From NCBI GenBank assembly GCA_020853525.1, contig JADYYS010000028.1, forward strand, positions 1 through 64,000: a stretch of DNA of 64,000 nucleotides, read 5' to 3'. Below the pieces are notes generated by a model. That model had not been told where the DNA came from, searched no databases, and worked only from the letters and a program-made list of their open reading frames with translations. A program made the position numbers and the translations under genes. This DNA comes from Ardenticatenales bacterium (lineage in GTDB: Bacteria > Chloroflexota > Anaerolineae > Epilineales > Epilineaceae). Below, piece after piece: positions 33,171-41,676 of the stretch. Positions within the stretch are counted from its first letter, which is position 1, and the number at the start of each line of letters is the position of its first letter.

Positions 33171-34211
33171 ATGCTCACCCCGACGCTGCTCGTCTTCGCC
33201 CTGGCGCTCGGCGTCTCGTCCATCGCGACGCCGGCGCTCCGCCGCGCCGCCCCGCGGATGGGCTGGGTCGATGTACCGACCGGCCGCAAGGCGCACGGCG
33301 AACCGACGCCGCTGCTCGGCGGCCTGGCGATCATCGCCGCCGTCATCGGCGCGCTGGCGCTGACGGGCGATCCGGGTGCCGCGACGCAGCTCGCGGGCAT
33401 CCTGGCCGGTGCGACGATCGTCGGCGTCGTCGGCGCGGCGGACGATCGGCGGCCGCTGTCGCCCGCGGTCAAGCTGGCGGGGCAGGCGATCGCCGTGGCC
33501 GTGCTCGTCGCCAGCGGTGTCCGGACGCAGATCGTCGGTGTGACGGCGGGCGATCTGGCGCTGACGGCGGTGTGGATGCTCGTCGTGACGAACGCCATGA
33601 ACTTCCAGGACAACATGGACGGTTTGGCGGGCGGCCTGGCGTGCATCGCGGCCGCGTGGTTCGTGCTCCTGGCGGTGGCGAACGGCCAGTTCCTCGTGGC
33701 GCCGCTGGCCGCCGCCATCGTCGGCGCGTCCCTCGGGTTCCTGCTCTACAACTTCAACCCGGCGACGATCTTCATGGGCGACGCCGGCAGCCAGTTCCTG
33801 GGCTTCACGCTGGCCGCGCTCGGCCTCAAGCTCCGCTTCCCGGACCAGATCCCGTCCGTGACGTGGCTCGTCCCGCCGCTCGTGCTGGCGCCGATGCTGT
33901 TCGATCTGGCCCTTGTGACGGTCTCCCGGATCCGCCGGCGCGTGAACCCGTTCACGACCGCCGGCCGCGACCACCTGTCCCACCGCCTGCTGGCGCTCGG
34001 CGCGACGACGCGCGAGGTGGCGCTGGCGCTCTACCTCGTGGCGTGCGCCGCCGGCGGCCTGGCGCTGCTCACGAGCTACGCCTCCCGCGCCGAGGCGATG
34101 GCCATGCTGCTTGCCGTCGTCGCCGCGGCATCGTACGCGCTGTGGTGGCTCGAGTTGCGCCGCGATGCGCCGCGCGCCGCTGGACGGGCGGATGGGAGAC
34201 CGGCCGAGTGA
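33171..34211 (+). CDS. MraY/WecA/TagO-type undecaprenyl-phosphate sugar-1-phosphate transferase
   Basis: 346 residues, about 10 membrane segments. Family motifs are present in order: DVPTGRKAHGEPTPLLGG (34-51), DD at 91-92, NFQDNMDGLAGG (144-155), FMGDAGSQFLG and DHLSHRL. These build the catalytic Asp cluster that transfers a HexNAc-1-phosphate from UDP to undecaprenyl phosphate, starting a surface glycan. The DHLSHRL loop fits WecA/TagO better than MraY. It begins 19 bp after the ligase gene and overlaps the dehydrogenase gene by 4 bp (GTGA). Confidence 0.9.
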   Translation: MLTPTLLVFALALGVSSIATPALRRAAPRMGWVDVPTGRKAHGEPTPLLGGLAIIAAVIGALALTGDPGAATQLAGILAGATIVGVVGAADDRRPLSPAVKLAGQAIAVAVLVASGVRTQIVGVTAGDLALTAVWMLVVTNAMNFQDNMDGLAGGLACIAAAWFVLLAVANGQFLVAPLAAAIVGASLGFLLYNFNPATIFMGDAGSQFLGFTLAALGLKLRFPDQIPSVTWLVPPLVLAPMLFDLALVTVSRIRRRVNPFTTAGRDHLSHRLLALGATTREVALALYLVACAAGGLALLTSYASRAEAMAMLLAVVAAASYALWWLELRRDAPRAAGRADGRPAE

Positions 34212-35626
34212 ACGTCGCCTCCGAGAGGACCGGCGCCGCGAGCGCCCATGCGGCTGCCGACGAAGCGGCGACCGCGGCGCACGCGGCGCTGCTGCTGACC
34301 CGGATCGCCGACCGAACGGCGCGGATCGGGGTCGTCGGCCAGGGCTACGTCGGGCTGCCGCTGGCGGTGGCGCTCGCCGAACAGGGCTTCCCGGTCCTCG
34401 GCATCGACGTCAGCGAGGCGCGCGTGGCGACGATCAACGCCGGCCGAAGCCCGATCGGCGACGTGTCGGACGCACGGCTCGGCGCGCTCGTAGCCGCCGG
34501 CCGCTTCCGCGCGACGACGGACGCCCTCGACGCGGCGGACTGCGAAGTCCGGTTCGTGTGCGTCCCGACGCCGTTCGACCGGAACAAGACGCCCGATCTG
34601 ACCTACGTCCACGCCGCGGCCGACGGGATCGCCGCAACGCTCCGACCCGGCCAGCTCGTCGTCCTGCAGAGCACGACGTACCCCGGCACGACGGACGAGG
34701 CGGTCCGGCCGCGGTTGGAGCGGGGCGGGCTGGCCGCCGGACGCGACTTCTTCCTGGCCTTCGTCCCGGAGCGCATCGATCCGGGCGATCCGGAGCACAC
34801 GGTCGAGACCACGCCGAAGGTGGTCGGCGGGATGACGGCTCACTGCACGGCGGTGACCACGGCCGTCCTGGCGACGCTCGGGGCGACGGTGATGGCGGTG
34901 TCCTCGCCGCGCGTGGCCGAGCTGACGAAGCTTCTCGAGAACGTCTTCCGCGCCGTGAACATCGCCCTCGTCAACGAGTTGGCGGTGCTGTGCGAGCAGA
35001 TGGGGATCGACGTCTGGGAGGTCATCGGCGCGGCCGCCACCAAGCCGTTCGGCTTCATGCCGTTCTGGCCGGGACCGGGCGTCGGCGGGCACTGCATCCC
35101 GGTCGACCCGTGGTATCTCAGCTGGAAGGCGCGCGAGTACGACTTCCCGACGCGCTTCATCGAGCTGGCGGCCGAGGTGAACCAGCGCATGCCGTCGCAC
35201 GTCGTCGACCTCGTCGTGGCGGCGCTCAGCGGCGACGGCAAGCCGCTCGCCGGCGCCGACGTCCTCGTCGTCGGCGTCGCCTTCAAGCCCAACGTCGCCG
35301 ACCCGCGCCTGGCGCCGGCCGAGCGCGTGATCGCCCTCCTCCTGGCCGGCGGCGCCGATGTCCGCTACCACGATCCCCACATCGCCCGCTTCCGCGTGGG
35401 CGGCGACGTCTTCCTGCCCGAGCCGACGACCCTCGACTCCGAGCCGCTGACGGACGACGGCCTCGCCGCCGCCGACGCCGTCGTCGTCCTCGTCGCCCAC
35501 CGCGCCGTCGACATCGGCCGGATCACGCGCCATGCACGGCTCATCGTGGACGCGTGCAACGCCACGGCGGGGCACGCCGGGGGGGCGCGGGTGGTGCGGT
35601 TGGGGGCGCCGGGCGACCCGGCATGA
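34208..35626 (+). CDS. nucleotide-sugar dehydrogenase (UDP-GlcNAc/ManNAc 6-dehydrogenase type)
   Basis: 472 residues. The Rossmann motif GVVGQGYVGL lies at 41-50, followed by VCVPTPFDRNKTPDLTYV, STTYPGTT, PERIDPGDPEHTVETTPKVVGG and the catalytic Cys296 in GVGGHCIPVDPWYLSW. LAFVPERIDPG and FKPNVADPRLAP favour the UDP-N-acetylhexosamine subgroup (WecC/WbpA) over UDP-glucose dehydrogenases. It oxidises the 6-hydroxyl to a uronate using NAD+. A 40-residue Ala-rich N-terminal extension precedes the fold. GTG start overlaps the transferase stop; the two act in one glycan pathway. Confidence 0.92.
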   Translation: MNVASERTGAASAHAAADEAATAAHAALLLTRIADRTARIGVVGQGYVGLPLAVALAEQGFPVLGIDVSEARVATINAGRSPIGDVSDARLGALVAAGRFRATTDALDAADCEVRFVCVPTPFDRNKTPDLTYVHAAADGIAATLRPGQLVVLQSTTYPGTTDEAVRPRLERGGLAAGRDFFLAFVPERIDPGDPEHTVETTPKVVGGMTAHCTAVTTAVLATLGATVMAVSSPRVAELTKLLENVFRAVNIALVNELAVLCEQMGIDVWEVIGAAATKPFGFMPFWPGPGVGGHCIPVDPWYLSWKAREYDFPTRFIELAAEVNQRMPSHVVDLVVAALSGDGKPLAGADVLVVGVAFKPNVADPRLAPAERVIALLLAGGADVRYHDPHIARFRVGGDVFLPEPTTLDSEPLTDDGLAAADAVVVLVAHRAVDIGRITRHARLIVDACNATAGHAGGARVVRLGAPGDPA

Positions 35627-35629
35627 CAT

Positions 35630-35658
35630 TTGCGCCGGGGCGGCCCGGTTCATATCAT
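35630..35658 (+). promoter_or_regulatory. candidate promoter of the hexapeptide-repeat protein gene
   Basis: TTGCGC (35630-35635), 17-bp spacer, TATCAT (35653-35658). It lies between the dehydrogenase stop and the next ATG, leaving a 5' UTR of about 55 nt with an AGGAG site. Confidence 0.5.
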
Positions 35659-35720
35659 CGCCCCCTGTTGTCGTCCCGCCCTTCGTGCGCCCGCCGCCGG
35701 GGCATCCCAGGAGCTTCGCC

Positions 35721-36185
35721 ATGCCTAGGCCCACCCGCCGCACCCGCTTCACCGAACGCGCGCGGCCGTCCCGCGAGGCGGCGCGCCGCGACGAGGGCGA
35801 AGCGGCCGAGATCGGCGGCTGGACGAACCCGGCGGTGGTGCTGGCGCTGTTCGGCCTCGTGATGAGCGCCATCTTCACGATCCACATGATCAGCACGGCC
35901 GAACCGGCGCCCCCAGCCACGGCCGCCGACGCAGCGGCGACGGCTGCCGCCGAGGCGGCGGCGATCACCGACACGCTCGGCATCACCGACACGCTCGGCC
36001 TGACGGATACGCTCGGCCTCGACGACGCCGTCGGCGTGACGGACACGCTCGGCCTCACGGACACGATGGGCCTCACGGACACGATGGGCCTCACCGACCC
36101 GTTGGGGCTGACGAACACCGTCGGGATCACGAGCACGCTGCCCCTCACGGGCACCGGCGCCCTCACCGACACGGGCGCGCCATAG
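35721..36185 (+). CDS. single-pass membrane protein with TDTLGL hexapeptide repeats
   Basis: 154 residues. A charged N-terminus (1-33) is followed by one membrane segment (about 36-56, VVLALFGLVMSAIFTIHMI), an Ala-rich linker and, from residue 83, about 11 tandem hexapeptides of the form TDTLGL with drift towards the C-terminus (TDTMGL, TDPLGL, TNTVGI, TSTLPL). The hydrophobic alternation suggests a regular beta-structure outside the membrane. I know no family for it. AGGAG precedes the ATG. It sits behind the glycan genes but has its own promoter candidate. Confidence 0.65.
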   Translation: MPRPTRRTRFTERARPSREAARRDEGEAAEIGGWTNPAVVLALFGLVMSAIFTIHMISTAEPAPPATAADAAATAAAEAAAITDTLGITDTLGLTDTLGLDDAVGVTDTLGLTDTMGLTDTMGLTDPLGLTNTVGITSTLPLTGTGALTDTGAP

Positions 36186-36250
36186 CCGGCCGGGCGGCGC
36201 CCACCCGACCGCCGCGGCGCGCCGTTCGGGCGCGGCCGTGCTCGCGCGGC

Positions 36251-36976
36251 GTGCGGGGCGCGGCGGCGATCGTGACCGCGGCGCTGCTGGCCGCAGCGGC
36301 GGCATGCTCCGGGCAGGGCGGCCTGGCACCGATGGCACGCACGGACACCGCGCCGGCGGTTCCGGCCGAACGGGACGGGTACTACGCGGCGGGACCGAAG
36401 GACCAGCAGCTCGATCCCGCCAACCACAGCTACTTCGCGACGGTGAAGACGGACGGCGGCGACATCAAGTTCGAGCTCTGGCCGTCGCTCGCGCCGCAGA
36501 ACGTGAACGCGTTCGTCTTCCTGGCGCGCGCCGGCTTCTACGACGGCCTTGCCTTCCACCGGGTGATCCCCGACTTCGTCATTCAAGGCGGCGACCCGCT
36601 GGGCACCGGCCTCGGCGGCCCTGGCTTCGGCCTGCCCGCCGAGCTGCACGCCGACGACCCCGTCCCGATGCGCGCCGGCGCCGTGGCGATGGCCCGCGTC
36701 AGCTCGCTGCCCGACTCGGCCGGCAGCCAGTTCTTCATCGTCACCGGCGACGGCCAGCCGGTGCAGAACCTGACCGGCCTGTACACCGTCATCGGCTGGG
36801 TGACGGATGGGCTGGACGTGGCGCGTGCGGTGGCGCAGGGGGACGTGATGCGGTCGGTGACGGTGACGGCGAAGGCGGTGGGAGCGAGCGAGGTGTCGGC
36901 GGATGGCGTGCGGGTGGCGGGCGGCGACGAGGGCGCAGGCGCGGTGGGGGCGCCGACGGCGACGCGGCAACCGTAG
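36251..36976 (+). CDS. cyclophilin-type peptidyl-prolyl cis-trans isomerase, lipoprotein
   Basis: 241 residues. A lipobox-like AAAAAC ends the signal (Cys at about residue 19). The cyclophilin domain (about 58-205) shows FELWPSLAPQNVNAFVFLA, YDGLAFHRVIPDFVIQGGDP, with the catalytic Arg in FHRV, and SAGSQFFIVTGD. Catalyses proline isomerisation, probably of exported proteins. The GTG start lacks an obvious ribosome site, so the first residues are uncertain. A Gly/Ala tail follows the domain. Confidence 0.88.
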   Translation: MRGAAAIVTAALLAAAAACSGQGGLAPMARTDTAPAVPAERDGYYAAGPKDQQLDPANHSYFATVKTDGGDIKFELWPSLAPQNVNAFVFLARAGFYDGLAFHRVIPDFVIQGGDPLGTGLGGPGFGLPAELHADDPVPMRAGAVAMARVSSLPDSAGSQFFIVTGDGQPVQNLTGLYTVIGWVTDGLDVARAVAQGDVMRSVTVTAKAVGASEVSADGVRVAGGDEGAGAVGAPTATRQP

Positions 36977-37096
36977 CGCGTTGCCCCCTTGAGGACCGTC
37001 GCGTCCAACGACTCCCTCGCGGCTATCGTGTCCGGCGGGCTTCGTTCCTAGCCGGCCGAGCGCCCGGCGGCCCGAGACGCGCTCCGACCCTGGCGG

Positions 37097-37498
37097 CTAC
37101 CGACCGAGCAGCGACGCGTAGCCGAACCACGTAAAGTACGCCCCGACGAGGAACGTCACAGCGAGCACGACGTTCAGGAAGCCGGCCCGCCCCAGCAGCT
37201 GCGCCTTGGCCACGACCGCCTTCGGCCAGACGATGAGCGCGGACGCCTTCAGCAGCCCGCCCCAGGCGATCACGCGGATCAGGATGGCGGCCGGGCTCGA
37301 CAGGTCGTCGTGGAGCAGCGCCAAGGCGGCGCACGTCATAAACAGGACGATCGGGACGAGCGAGAACGAGACCGTCGCGACTTCGTCCGTGAGCCCGTCG
37401 AGCATTGCCTTGAAGTGGTCGCGATCCAGGACGATGGACAGGGCGCGCAGCAGGAGCACGGGGCCGACGATGCGCGCGATGAGCACGGTGACTTCCAT
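37097..37498 (-). CDS. small multipass membrane protein of unknown function
   Basis: 133 residues with about four hydrophobic segments (VLIARIVGPVLLLRALSIVL, FSLVPIVLFMTCAALALL, ILIRVIAWGGLLKASALIVW, FLNVVLAVTFLVGAYFTWFG). No catalytic motif is visible and I do not recognise the family. The ATG is chosen for its GAGAGGTC site; the open frame extends further upstream without protein character. It is divergent from the Ca/Na exchanger gene and convergent with the cyclophilin gene. Confidence 0.65.
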   Translation of the reverse strand: MEVTVLIARIVGPVLLLRALSIVLDRDHFKAMLDGLTDEVATVSFSLVPIVLFMTCAALALLHDDLSSPAAILIRVIAWGGLLKASALIVWPKAVVAKAQLLGRAGFLNVVLAVTFLVGAYFTWFGYASLLGR

Positions 37499-37698
37499 AC
37501 GGGACCTCTCGTCAGGTGCGGGCGGAAGACGAGGCGGCGAGGGCCGGCACCGACACGGTCGACAGCGCGTGTTCGCGTGGCGCCGTACGCGTGCCGCATC
37601 GCTTCCTCGACGTCGGGCACAGAACATGGTACACCGTCCGCGCACCGCCGCGAACGGCGGAACCTCCCGCTGGCTTGCACCCCGACTTGGAGCGACGG

Positions 37699-38634
37699 AT
37701 GCTGGACTGGCTCATCCTCGGCCTCGGCGTCGCCGCGGCCGGCATCGGCGGCGAGCTGTTCGTGCGCGGGTCCGTCGGGATCGCGGCGTGGTGGCGCGTG
37801 CCGGCCGGGATCATCGGGCTGACGATCGCCGCGTTCGCCACATCCAGCCCGGAGCTCGCCGTGTCCGTCATCGCCACGTTGAACGGCGATGCGTCCGTTG
37901 CGCTGGGCAACGCGCTGGGCAGCAACGTCGTGAACATCGGCCTCGTCCTCGGCATCGCGGCCTATCTCGCCCCGATCGCCGTGCCGGCCGACATCGTGCG
38001 GCGCGACTTCCCGCTGGCGTTGCTGGCGCCGATCGTGACGGCCGCCCTGGCGCTCGACGGGCGGCTGTCGCGGCTGGACGGCGTCGTGCTGCTCGCGATG
38101 TTCGCCGCGTGGCTCTACACCGCCGTCGCGATCGCGCTGCGCCACCGGGCCGACGCCACGCAGGCCGTGCTGGGCGAACGCCGGCATGGGCGCGCGTTGG
38201 CCGAGGCCGCCGGGGGTCTGGCGATCCTGTTCCTCGCCGGGCGCTGGATCGTGGCCGGCGCCGGCGGGATCGCCGCCTCATTCGGCCTCCACCCGTTCGT
38301 CGTCGGCGCGACGATCGTGGCCGCCGGGACGTCCGTGCCGGAGCTGGCGACGGTGCTCATCGCACGCTGGCGGAAGCACGACGAGGTCGGGCTGGGCACG
38401 GTGCTCGGCAGCAACCTGTTCAACGGGCTGTTCATCATCGGGCTCACGATCCTGATCCGACCGGTGGACGTGCGCCTGGCCGAGATCGGCTCGAGCGTGA
38501 TCTTCGGCGCCCTGCTCGTCGGCCTCGTCCGGCCCGGCCGCGGCGGCGCCCTCGACCGGCGCCGCGGGGCGCTCCTGCTCGTGCTCTACGCGGCGTACGT
38601 CCTCGTCGTCGCCCAGGCCGGCGGCGCCTCGTAG
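37699..38634 (+). CDS. calcium/sodium antiporter (CaCA family, YrbG-like)
   Basis: 311 residues, about 10 membrane segments arranged as an inverted duplication. The two alpha-repeats are visible: GLTIAAFATSSPELAVSV near residues 36-53 and GATIVAAGTSVPELATVL in the second half, each with the acidic residue that binds the cation. LGNALGSNVVNIGLVLG and LGTVLGSNLFNGLFIIG are the partner motifs. It exchanges Ca2+ for Na+ or H+ across the cytoplasmic membrane. GGAG lies just before the ATG. Confidence 0.9.
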   Translation: MLDWLILGLGVAAAGIGGELFVRGSVGIAAWWRVPAGIIGLTIAAFATSSPELAVSVIATLNGDASVALGNALGSNVVNIGLVLGIAAYLAPIAVPADIVRRDFPLALLAPIVTAALALDGRLSRLDGVVLLAMFAAWLYTAVAIALRHRADATQAVLGERRHGRALAEAAGGLAILFLAGRWIVAGAGGIAASFGLHPFVVGATIVAAGTSVPELATVLIARWRKHDEVGLGTVLGSNLFNGLFIIGLTILIRPVDVRLAEIGSSVIFGALLVGLVRPGRGGALDRRRGALLLVLYAAYVLVVAQAGGAS

Positions 38635-38692
38635 CGAGAGCTGCCCCGGCGGGGTCGATGGTGAGCGGTGCCCGCTGACATCGCGTCGCACC

Positions 38693-39529
38693 TCACGACG
38701 TCATCGCGCGCCGGAAGCGTCCGAGCAGCCACGCGATCACGAGCGCTTGCCAGGCGATGCCCACGATCAGGACGAGGGCGAACGGCGCCCAGCCGGACGG
38801 TGCGCCGATCGGCACGCCGGACGCGGCGCTCGCCACGCCCGCCCGGAGCCACAGCGCCTTCACGGGCCAGAACGTCGGCATCACACCGAACGCCCACTGC
38901 CAGGGCGCGTGGACGAAGTACGCGAACACCGGCGGCAGGAACAGGATGCCCGCCGCCTTCGTCAGCGCGAAGCCTTCGACCTTGTTGCGCGCGAACGCCG
39001 CCAGGAACAGCGCGAACAGGGGCGCGAGCGGCGCCGCACCGAGCGCGACGGCGACGAGCGTCGCCGGATCGACATCCGCCAGGCCGACGAGCGGCACGCT
39101 GAGAAGCGTCATCACGACGCTGAGCGCCATCGGGGCCGCCAGCCGGTAGGCGAGGAACCCGGCAAGCGTCAGCGGCGTCACCTGGAGCGCGGCCAGCGTG
39201 CCGTCGTCGCGCGCGTCCAATAGCAGGAAGCCGACGACCATGCCGCACAGGATGGGCAGGAGCTCGAACACGAAGCTCACGATGAGGACGCCGTGGTCGA
39301 ACAGCGTGAAGCCGAAACGCGAGCGCACGGGCGCGTCGAGCGCCGCCACGCCGAACCGCAGCAGCAGGGCCAGAACGATCGGGTAGGCGACGAGCCAGCG
39401 CAGGAGCGGGTCGCGCGCAACGCTGCGGGCGTCGATTGGCGCGAGGGCGCGCACGGTGCGCAGCGCCCGTTGGACGATGCGCGCGGGGCCGGATGCCGCG
39501 GTCGGCGTCGCGCCGGATGTGCCCGCCAC
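38693..39529 (-). CDS. ABC-2-type transporter permease (second permease of the exporter)
   Basis: 278 residues with six or so membrane segments (WLVAYPIVLALLLRFGVAAL, GVLIVSFVFELLPILCGMVV, LIVGIAWQALVIAWLLGRF). The segment GFLLLDARDDGTLAALQVTPLT matches ABC-2 permeases, which carry a similar loop before the third helix. It forms an export channel with the adjacent permease and ATPase. The GTG starts 2 bp after the stop of the upstream permease gene. The gene order ATPase-permease-permease resembles fluoroquinolone-type exporters, but the substrate is not known. Confidence 0.8.
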   Translation of the reverse strand: MAGTSGATPTAASGPARIVQRALRTVRALAPIDARSVARDPLLRWLVAYPIVLALLLRFGVAALDAPVRSRFGFTLFDHGVLIVSFVFELLPILCGMVVGFLLLDARDDGTLAALQVTPLTLAGFLAYRLAAPMALSVVMTLLSVPLVGLADVDPATLVAVALGAAPLAPLFALFLAAFARNKVEGFALTKAAGILFLPPVFAYFVHAPWQWAFGVMPTFWPVKALWLRAGVASAASGVPIGAPSGWAPFALVLIVGIAWQALVIAWLLGRFRRAMTS

Positions 39530-39530
39530 G

Positions 39531-40235
39531 TCAGGCGTCCCCGCTGCAAGCGACGACGTGACGCTCGTAGGCGCGCAGGGCGAGCCAGCCGAGGGCGATC
39601 GACGACAGGGCGCCGTAGCCGATGGCGTAGCCGATCCGCCACGCCGGCTCCGGCTGGAGGGCCGCTTCCAGGAGGACGAGCGGCGCGCGGACGGGGTGCA
39701 GCAGCCAGGCGGGGTGGGGCCAGATCGCCAGTGCGTCGAACACGGGCAGCCCGAGCACGGCGGTGTACAGGATCGACGGAAACAGGAAGGCATTGATCGA
39801 GCTGTAGCGGGCGACGGCGACGAAGCCGTAGAGCGCGAAAAGCGTGGCCGCCAAGGCGACGCCGGCGGCGAAGGCAACGACATCGAAACGCGGCCCGTGG
39901 GTGGCAAGGACGATCACGCCGGCCTCGAGCCCGCTGAGAAGCGCGAGCGAGGCGACCTTGGCAGCGACGTACTCCCACGGCCGGAGCGGCGAGACGGCCA
40001 GCGCCTGCAGTGAGCCCTCGGCCTTTTCCAGGAGGACGAGCCCACCGATGAAGTAGAACGTGTTCACCTGCATGTTCAGCAGGACGAGCGACGGCAGGAC
40101 GGCGGTGAGCGTCTCCGCGGGCAGCAGGCGCAGGAGCGGGATCATGCACAGCGCCACGAACGCGGCCGCGGCGTAGAACCCGCCCCGGAACTGCAGCCGG
40201 ACGTCGTGGCGGATGGCGGCGAGGAGACGCCTCAT
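39531..40235 (-). CDS. ABC-2-type transporter permease (first permease of the exporter)
   Basis: 234 residues, six hydrophobic segments. The loop LVLLEKAEGSLQALAVSPLR is the conserved ABC-2 permease region and parallels DARDDGTLAALQVTPLT in the second permease, so the two are distant paralogues that probably pair in the membrane. Its start codon lies inside the first unit of a 14-bp tandem repeat that separates it from the ATPase gene, so its translation start is framed by repeated ATGAGG sequences. Confidence 0.8.
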   Translation of the reverse strand: MRRLLAAIRHDVRLQFRGGFYAAAAFVALCMIPLLRLLPAETLTAVLPSLVLLNMQVNTFYFIGGLVLLEKAEGSLQALAVSPLRPWEYVAAKVASLALLSGLEAGVIVLATHGPRFDVVAFAAGVALAATLFALYGFVAVARYSSINAFLFPSILYTAVLGLPVFDALAIWPHPAWLLHPVRAPLVLLEAALQPEPAWRIGYAIGYGALSSIALGWLALRAYERHVVACSGDA

Positions 40236-40338
40236 GGCAGTCGTCTCATGGCAGTCGTCTCATGGCAGTTGCCTCATGGCTGTCGCCTCATGGCAGTTGC
40301 CTCATGGCTGTCGCCTCATGGCAGCGGCCTCATCCGAG
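40231..40338. repeat. 14-bp tandem repeat, eight units, between exporter ATPase and permease
   Basis: Units begin at 40231, 40245, 40259, 40273, 40287, 40301, 40315 and 40329, consensus CTCATGGCAGTCGT (minus strand ATGAGRCRRCTGCC). The unit at 40231 contains the permease start codon and the one at 40329 contains the ATPase stop, so the array fills the 94-bp gap exactly. Each minus-strand unit carries ATGA, a fused start and stop. Confidence 0.85.
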
Positions 40339-41190
40339 CGATCTGCCGGTCGTCGCGAGGAAGACGTCCTCGAGCGTCGCCTCCTGGCTGTGGATCGCGC
40401 GCACGTGCCCGCGGCGCAGCGCGGCGTGGAAGGCGGCGTCGTCGGCGAGGCCGTCGAGTGGGAAGTCGGCCGTGGTCGCCTCGCCCGCCCCGTCCTCGCC
40501 CTCGACGCGCACGACCCGCCGCCCGTGGCGCAGCTTGAGTGCGCGCGGCGTGTCGAGAGCCGCGATCCGGCCGTCGACGAGGAGAGCGACGCGGTCGCAC
40601 AGCGCATCGGCCAGCATCATGTCGTGCGTCGTGAGGAAGATCGTCCGGCCGGCGGCCTGCTCGGCGCGCGCCAGGTCCTTCATCCGGCGCGCGTTCACCG
40701 GGTCGAGCCCGGCCGTCGGCTCGTCCCAGAACACGAGCTCCGGATCGTGCAGCAGGCTGCGCGCGACGCTCAGGCGGGCCTTCATGCCCTTGGAATACTG
40801 CGCCACGCGGACGTCGGCGTCGTCCGCGAGCGCCACGGCGTCCAGGAGGGCGTCGGGGTCGCGCGTCGGGCCGCGGTAGAGCGCGGCGAAGGCGTGCAGG
40901 TTCTCGCGCGCCGTGAGCTTCAGAAAGTGGTTCGGGAACTCGAACGACACGCCGATCCGCTCGTAGTAGTCCGCGCCCCACACCGCCGGCGGCCGGCCGA
41001 ACACGCGCACGTCGCCCGCGTAGCCCTGCAGGAGCCCGATGAGGATCCGCTGCGTCGTCGACTTCCCGGCACCGCTCGGGCCGAGGAAGCCGAAGATCTC
41101 GCCCGGCGCGATCGAGACGTCGATCCCGTCCAGGGCGGGCCGATCGCTGCGCGGGTAGGTGAACGAGACGCCTTCGATTGAGATGACCAT
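40330..41190 (-). CDS. ABC transporter ATP-binding protein
   Basis: 286 residues. Walker A GPSGAGKST is at 37-45; the signature segment YSKGMKARLSVARSLL and Walker B ELVFWDEPTAGLD follow, then TTHDMMLADALCDR with the switch His. After the nucleotide-binding domain (about 1-215) comes a C-terminal domain typical of multidrug exporters. It hydrolyses ATP to drive the two permeases encoded downstream. Gene order and separation by the 14-bp repeat suggest a single operon. Confidence 0.92.
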   Translation of the reverse strand: MVISIEGVSFTYPRSDRPALDGIDVSIAPGEIFGFLGPSGAGKSTTQRILIGLLQGYAGDVRVFGRPPAVWGADYYERIGVSFEFPNHFLKLTARENLHAFAALYRGPTRDPDALLDAVALADDADVRVAQYSKGMKARLSVARSLLHDPELVFWDEPTAGLDPVNARRMKDLARAEQAAGRTIFLTTHDMMLADALCDRVALLVDGRIAALDTPRALKLRHGRRVVRVEGEDGAGEATTADFPLDGLADDAAFHAALRRGHVRAIHSQEATLEDVFLATTGRSLG

Positions 41191-41280
41191 CTTGGCGGGA
41201 CCACCTCGGTGTGGGGCGGGTGTGCGGCCTGGGAAGCCGGGAATGGTACATCGTGTCGTCGCGCGATGCGGCGGCTATCC

Positions 41281-41314
41281 TTGACGATCGAACGGCCACT
41301 GCCCGGCGTATAAT
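41281..41314 (+). promoter_or_regulatory. possible promoter of the mntA-hepT-valS operon
   Basis: A perfect TATAAT (41309-41314) lies 42 bp before mntA. TTGACG occurs at 41281-41286, but the 22-bp gap is longer than usual, so the -35 is doubtful. Confidence 0.4.
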
Positions 41315-41355
41315 CGGGTCGCTGGGGATCCTGGCCACCATGGAGAGAGGTGACG

Positions 41356-41676
41356 ATGATGATCGGGGCCGACACGCCGGAGCGGATCGCTCCGTCCGAC
41401 GAAGTCGTGGCCGCGTTTTGTCGGCGCTGGGGCATTGCCGAATTGAGCGTGTTCGGATCCATCCTACGTGACGACTTCGGGCCGGCCAGCGATGTCGACG
41501 TGTTGATCTCGTTCGCGCCTGATGAGCATCCCAGCCTGTTCGACTTGGTCGCGATGCGCGACGAACTCACTGGGTTGTTCGGCCGATCGGTGGACCTCGT
41601 CGAGTCCGAGGGGCTTCGCAACCCATTCCGACGACGCTCGATCCTGGACCATCGGCGCATCCTGTATGCGGCCTGA
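41356..41676 (+). CDS. mntA: MntA-type minimal nucleotidyltransferase antitoxin
   Basis: 106 residues. GSILRDDFGPASDVD at 34-48 is the nucleotidyltransferase motif GSxxxxxxxxxSDxD with the metal-binding Asp pair; the C-terminus (SVDLVESEGLRNPFRRRSIL) fits MNT antitoxins. In characterised modules MntA AMPylates the HepT RNase toxin on a Tyr near its active site. Two ATGs follow GGAGAGAGG; the first (nt 41356) has the better spacing. The hepT start lies 11 bp inside its 3' end. Confidence 0.88.
   Translation: MMIGADTPERIAPSDEVVAAFCRRWGIAELSVFGSILRDDFGPASDVDVLISFAPDEHPSLFDLVAMRDELTGLFGRSVDLVESEGLRNPFRRRSILDHRRILYAA

Noticed and set aside
40231-40338. CRISPR or attachment site
   Set aside because: Units are 14 bp, contiguous and without spacers; it is a simple tandem repeat tied to gene ends.
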